From assembly GCF_020215705.1 (NCBI RefSeq), contig NZ_JAIWNB010000014.1:62001-126000 (forward strand): a stretch of DNA of 64,000 nucleotides. The letters run 5' to 3'. The translations under genes were made by a program, and so were the position numbers. This document shows, piece after piece, positions 60,656 to 64,000 of the stretch (its first letter is position 1; each line of letters begins with the position of its first letter). Below the pieces are notes generated by a model. It saw only the letters and a list, made by a program, of their open reading frames with translations, was not told where the DNA came from and did not search any database. The DNA comes from Nonomuraea aurantiaca. Its GTDB lineage: Bacteria; Actinomycetota; Actinomycetes; Streptosporangiales; Streptosporangiaceae.

Positions 60656-61257
60656 GGCTGCCTCCGCGTGGCGATCGTGAACAGGGTGGTCAGTTCCCGG
60701 GCCAGCAGCTCCAGGTCGAAGTCGGGGTTCCGCAACAGCTGCGCCGGCACGGCGTCCACCGCCCCCCGGATCGCGATGGCCATCGACCGCAGATCGAACT
60801 CACGGAACTCGCCCGTCCCCTGCCCCCACGCCAGCACCCTCTCGATGTCCTTGAGCGCGAGCTCGTGCTGCGCCGTGTAGGGGCCGGGCGTGTCGGTGCC
60901 GCCGCGCGCGTGCGTGATGATCTCCACCAGCGCGAGGAGCGGCTTGCGGTGGCGACCCATGAACTCCAGGTTCGTCTCCAGGTAGACGCGCAGCGCGTCG
61001 GTCGCCGTGGGCTGGGCGACGATGGCGGGTTCCATCATCTCGGTCGCCAGCTTGGCGACCTCGCTGACGACGGCCTGGATGAGCTCGTCCTTGCTCCCGA
61101 AGTGGTACGAGATCGACCCGGGCGAGAGCTTGGCCAGCTTCGCGATCTTCGCCAGCGACGTTCGGGCGTACCCGAGGGTGGCGATGGCGTCGATGGCGCA
61201 CTCCATGATCTGCGCCCGCCGCGCCTCTTCAATGAACGTTCGACTTTCTGATGGCAC
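60652..61257 (-). CDS. TetR-family repressor of the ABC exporter operon
   Basis: A 201-residue regulator. The helix-turn-helix lies at about 10-60: MECAIDAIATLGYARTSLAK, then LAKLSPGSISYHFGSKDELI. The C-terminal domain is variable, with AQHELALKDIERVLAWGQG. The GTG start is preceded by a palindrome (61267-61284). As first gene of the three-gene operon it very likely represses its own transcription until it binds a transported ligand. Confidence 0.87.
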   Translation of the reverse strand: MPSESRTFIEEARRAQIMECAIDAIATLGYARTSLAKIAKLAKLSPGSISYHFGSKDELIQAVVSEVAKLATEMMEPAIVAQPTATDALRVYLETNLEFMGRHRKPLLALVEIITHARGGTDTPGPYTAQHELALKDIERVLAWGQGTGEFREFDLRSMAIAIRGAVDAVPAQLLRNPDFDLELLARELTTLFTIATRRQP

Positions 61258-61266
61258 GTTCAGGAT

Positions 61267-61284
61267 TTTAAACGCCCATTCAAA
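61267..61284. promoter_or_regulatory. TetR operator candidate
   Basis: TTTAAACGCCCATTCAAA is an imperfect 18-bp palindrome (TTTAAACG / CATTCAAA arms around CC, two mismatches) starting 10 bases upstream of the tetR GTG. Position and length suit autoregulation by the TetR protein. The rest of the 193-base gap to the LysR gene shows no gene. Confidence 0.55.
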
Positions 61285-61450
61285 GATGTGGCAATGCCTT
61301 AGTGCCCCCCGTTCGAAAGTTCATTTCTTCTGAAGGTGCTTCAGTCTTCAGATCAATCAATTGATCTTGTTGTCGTTCTCATCGTGATCTTTGGTTCTGT
61401 CGATGACAAGTAACAGCCCTGGGGGCTTGCGGTGAGAGCGGCAGCGTGAT

Positions 61451-62320
61451 TCAGACCCTTTCGAGCGCATGTTCGAGGAGCGCGGTGGCCGCAGGGAGCG
61501 GGTCGGCCGGGAGGGCCAGCAGGATGGTGCGCACGGAGGCCGGTTCGAGGGGGATGGCGTGAACGCCGGCGTGGTGAGCGGGTAGGGAGAGCTCGGGCAG
61601 GATGCTCACGCCGAGCCCTTCGGCGACCATGGCGAGGATGCTGTTGGTGTCGCGGACTCGATAGTGGCAGCGCAGGCTCGCGCCTGCTTCCCGCGCGAGC
61701 GCCGTGATGAGCGGCTCGCATCCGCCCGTCGACATGATGAACGGCTGCCGGGCCAGGTCCGCGACCGGCACGGAGTGACGTACGGCCAGGTCGTGACCGC
61801 TGGGTAGGGCGGCCAGCATCTGGTCGGTGGCCAGCGGGCGCATGACCAGATCGGGCCCGCCGGCGGAGACGGCCCCGGCCGTCAGGGTGCCGATGTCGGC
61901 GGCCCCGGTCTGCAGCCAGTCGAGTACCTCCCCGTCCGACCCCTCGATCACGGTGAGCCGCACGTGTGGATGCGTCTCGCCGAACGTCCGCAGGATCCGC
62001 GGCAGCAGGCGGGCGTTGGCGCTGGGGATGGCGCCGACGCGCAGGCTGCCGCGGTCCTGCCCGCGCGCCGCGGCCACCTCCTGCTCCAGGGCTTCGAGCT
62101 GGGTGAGGATGAGCGTGGCGCGGCGGCAGACGGCTCGCCCGGCGGCGGTCAGGCTCACCCCGTGGCTGCCTCTGACGAGCAGGGCCAGGCCGAGTTCGCT
62201 CTCCAGGCCGCGCAGCGCATGGCTGACCGCGGACTGTGTGGTGTTCAGCTCCTCGGCCGCGCGGGTCATGTTGCCGGTACGCGCGACCGTCTGCAGGATC
62301 CTGAGCTGTGTGAACGTCAT
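61451..62320 (-). CDS. LysR-type transcriptional regulator
   Basis: A 289-residue LysR protein. The winged helix starts MTFTQLRILQTVARTGNMTR and AAEELNTTQSAVSHALRGLE; the effector domain shows LRVGAIPSANARLLPRIL and VAEGLGVSILPELSL. ATG 62320 overlaps the amidotransferase stop by four bases. LysR proteins are usually divergent from targets; here it is co-directional and coupled, so it may control itself and the gene before it. Confidence 0.87.
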   Translation of the reverse strand: MTFTQLRILQTVARTGNMTRAAEELNTTQSAVSHALRGLESELGLALLVRGSHGVSLTAAGRAVCRRATLILTQLEALEQEVAAARGQDRGSLRVGAIPSANARLLPRILRTFGETHPHVRLTVIEGSDGEVLDWLQTGAADIGTLTAGAVSAGGPDLVMRPLATDQMLAALPSGHDLAVRHSVPVADLARQPFIMSTGGCEPLITALAREAGASLRCHYRVRDTNSILAMVAEGLGVSILPELSLPAHHAGVHAIPLEPASVRTILLALPADPLPAATALLEHALERV

Positions 62321-63012
62321 AGCGCCGCGCGCAGCAGCCCCACGACCAGCGGGTGCGGGCGCCCGGGCCACGAGCTCGTCTGTGGCACGAACAGTGTGGC
62401 TAGGTAGTACGGGTGGCCGGGGATCTCCAGCACTCGGGCCTCGCCGGTGTCGTCCACGCCAGTCACCCGCAGTCCGCCCTCGTGCAGGGCACTCTGGTAA
62501 GCGGGATTGAGGCCGAAGTTGCAGTAGTACTGCTCCTTGACCTCCTCGCGCCCGTACACATCGGCCACCAGGGAGCCGGGCGTGAGCGTGACGGGCATGG
62601 TCCGGCCGGCGAGCGAGCAGGCCAGCTCGGTGACGAACAGGCTGGAGGCGTAAGGGTCGTACTCGGCGTGCTGCGCGTCCTCGAACCGGAGTACGTGGCG
62701 GGCGTACTCGATGATGATGTGCTGGCAGCCGCCGCACGTCCCCAGAGTGGGGACGCCGTGCTCGCGGCCGTGCCGAAGCGCGGCCAGCGCGCCGCGCAGG
62801 CTGCGGTACGGGCTTCCCGGGGCGCACCACAGCACGTCCGCGGCGCGCACGGCGGACAGGTCCGCTTCGAGCGGCTCGGTGGCCAGCCAGCGGACCTCGA
62901 TCTCGACCCTGAGGTGGTCGGCGGCGTGGCGCAGCGCATCGTCGGTGGCCATGTGCGGGGGGTATGTCTTGTCGTAGTCGCCGATGACCGCGACCTGCAA
63001 GGAGGGCTTCAT
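62317..63012 (-). CDS. CTP-synthase-C-terminal-like glutamine amidotransferase
   Basis: A 231-residue class I amidotransferase-like protein. It begins MKPSLQVAVIGDYDKTYPPH, the pattern of 'CTP synthase C-terminal region-related' proteins. GTCGGCQHIIIEYARHVL supplies the nucleophile cysteine, and IPGHPYYLATLFVPQ the catalytic His region. It has no synthetase half, so it may hydrolyse glutamine for another partner or act on a different amide. It overlaps the LysR start. The coupled pair forms a small operon. Confidence 0.8.
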   Translation of the reverse strand: MKPSLQVAVIGDYDKTYPPHMATDDALRHAADHLRVEIEVRWLATEPLEADLSAVRAADVLWCAPGSPYRSLRGALAALRHGREHGVPTLGTCGGCQHIIIEYARHVLRFEDAQHAEYDPYASSLFVTELACSLAGRTMPVTLTPGSLVADVYGREEVKEQYYCNFGLNPAYQSALHEGGLRVTGVDDTGEARVLEIPGHPYYLATLFVPQTSSWPGRPHPLVVGLLRAAL

Positions 63013-63445
63013 GCGCCCACTATGCGGGGACGGCGGCATGAGTTCCAATACCTGATCACGCGAACGTCATGAGCGCGAGCTCATGACAGCAGGGGGCCAT
63101 AAGTGCCGGCGAGCCGACGTCCGGGTACGGCCAGAGGGCGGCCGTTGTGATGCGAGTGACCGCGATGTCCGTGACACGCACGCTACCGACGCCAGTGCCT
63201 TGCAACCTGGCTCTCCTCAGCCACCGGCAGCAGCACCTGCATATCGATGAATCTCCTGATGTCCTTGGACAGCGAAGGCGGCCCGATGTTCGGCCGTTGA
63301 CCTGGGCGGGCCTGATCAAGTGGCACGACGAGCCGGACGGTTTTGCCGCCGACGATCGAGACCCCCAACCTGGGGCGGGCCTCATTCGATGGCACAGGGC
63401 CGACTTCGCCGGCAACGGACACCTGATGGTGGGTGCTGCTATATC
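63013..63445. other. Gap without an intact gene
   Basis: No frame here has convincing coding character. A minus-strand frame includes VSIVGGKTVRLVVPLDQARP and DIRRFIDMQVLLPVAEESQ, which look protein-like but lack a start, a family or neighbours on that frame. It reads as the remains of an inserted or deleted gene adjoining the toxin fragment. Confidence 0.4.
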
Positions 63446-63650
63446 TCACCAACACTCCGCGCCCGGCCAGCCCTCGAGTGCTGAGTCGGCGGTTCGGCTG
63501 CGTGGCTGTCGGCCTTGCGCGTACACGACAGCACAGATCTGCCCGAACATTCGGGCCACCTCAGCGTCGTACGGCAGGGGATCGCCGAACGCCGCCTCGG
63601 CATGCTGGAGCACCGCGACCGTGGAAACAACGCCTGAGGCCCAAGCGCGC
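63446..63650 (-). pseudogene. PIN-domain (VapC) toxin remnant
   Basis: The minus strand encodes VAVLQHAEAAFGDPLPYDAE, VARMFGQICAVVYAQGRQ and PRSRTAD, which match the middle of VapC toxins (the 'aaraaG...aalr..Gr..r..Dl' region). It then runs into unrelated sequence and stops at 63446. The N-terminus with the first acidic residues and the C-terminal LYTRN block are missing, so it cannot be active. No antitoxin lies beside it. Confidence 0.55.
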
Positions 63651-63669
63651 CAACGAAGTCCTTAGCAGC

Positions 63670-63700
63670 AAAACGGCGGCACCCATGACAGGTGCCGCCG
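63670..63700 (-). terminator. Rho-independent terminator of ssrA
   Basis: CGGCGGCACC and GGTGCCGCCG form a perfect 10-bp stem with a seven-base loop. On the minus strand this is followed by TTTT, making a classical terminator just after the tmRNA 3' end. Confidence 0.8.
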
Positions 63701-63715
63701 CTTCATGATCAACAG

Positions 63716-64000
63716 TGGAGGTGGCGGGAATCGAACCCGCGTCCTTCAACCCCAAGACAGGGCTTCTCCGGGCGCAGCCTGCTGTGCTTTTCTCAGCCCC
63801 GGCAATCACGCAGGCGTGTCGCCGACGGGCTCAGCCACTGTTTGATTTCCCGCTCTCCCCCGTGGCCGGGTTGAGCGGTTGAGCCTTCTAGCGATGCCAG
63901 ATCCCGGGCCGAAGGCACTCCCGGGCTGACAGTGGCTACGCTACTTAGGCAGCGAGGGCCAGGGAACCCTGGCCGACCACAGTGCTCTTAGAATTGGCAC
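63716..64000 (-). ncRNA. ssrA: tmRNA, 3' part (5' end outside window)
   Basis: The minus strand has the tRNA-like 3' end: T-stem GCGGG, loop TTCGATT, CCCGC, acceptor CACCTCC and discriminator A. The next bases are CTG, so the 3' CCA is not encoded and must be added. The tag frame at the right edge reads ANSKSTVVGQGSLALAA and then TAA, with the usual A-L-A-A ending seen by proteases. The 5' half with the Ala-type acceptor lies beyond base 64000. tmRNA with SmpB rescues stalled ribosomes. Confidence 0.93.

Overview
The window is about 64 kb of very GC-rich DNA with many GTG starts, dense gene packing with ATGA/GTGA stop-start overlaps, AfsR/SARP and LAL regulators, Ser/Thr kinases, and a tmRNA whose tag reads ANSKSTVVGQGSLALAA. 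This suggests a filamentous high-GC actinomycete, most likely of the Streptosporangiales (Nonomuraea-like). The genus is an inference.

Layout. 1-3.4 kb: the tail of a LysR regulator, a LysE-type exporter and a STAND-type ATPase. 3.4-10.6 kb: a minus-strand operon (acyl-CoA ligase, DUF35 OB-fold protein, two SCP-x/Ltp-type thiolases, FadD19-like ligase) divergent from an enoyl-CoA hydratase. Three copies of a KstR2-like box lie between them, which points to sterol or related side-chain/ring catabolism. 10.6-12.5 kb: a Phd antitoxin with a frameshifted PIN toxin, then a nitronate-monooxygenase-family flavoprotein under a KstR-like palindrome. 12.5-25.3 kb: a cell-envelope polysaccharide locus (DUF3068, methyltransferase, acyltransferase, giant AftD-like arabinosyltransferase, GT4, GT2, DUF2613, two polytopic membrane proteins) resembling the mycobacterial Rv0224c-Rv0236A region. 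Two of its promoter regions share a GCTACT-N4-AGTAGC palindrome. 25.3-31.2 kb: a fused FadE34-like acyl-CoA dehydrogenase and another acyl-CoA ligase that share CCAGAA/TTCT operator elements, then an HtrA-like protease lipoprotein.

31.2-34.5 kb: a decayed ArsR-type regulator, a TnpB-only IS605-type element whose right end supplies the last codons of an OmpA-like gene, and a lipoprotein. 34.6-41.5 kb: an AfsK/AfsR-like kinase plus SARP-NB-ARC-TPR pair, then a second kinase with a frameshift in its glycine loop. 41.7-44 kb: a stand-alone EF-G paralogue preceded by a 42-codon leader ORF and a 10-bp long-range inverted repeat. This is the best candidate here for an antibiotic-inducible, attenuated resistance system. 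44-53.5 kb: DUF2071, a frameshifted TAP-type hydrolase, small membrane proteins, a LAL regulator and an FtsX/LolD ABC exporter. 53.7-64 kb: DUF4142, a MOSC-ferredoxin-reductase fusion, a small secreted peptide, a DppA-like aminopeptidase, a TetR-ABC exporter operon, a glutamine-amidotransferase/LysR pair, decayed toxin DNA, and the ssrA tmRNA running off the right edge.

Several genes (PIN toxin, kinase, TAP hydrolase) differ from an intact frame by single bases in G/C runs. These could be true pseudogenes or assembly errors. Identifications rest on reading the translations and on remembered family features; no search was run.
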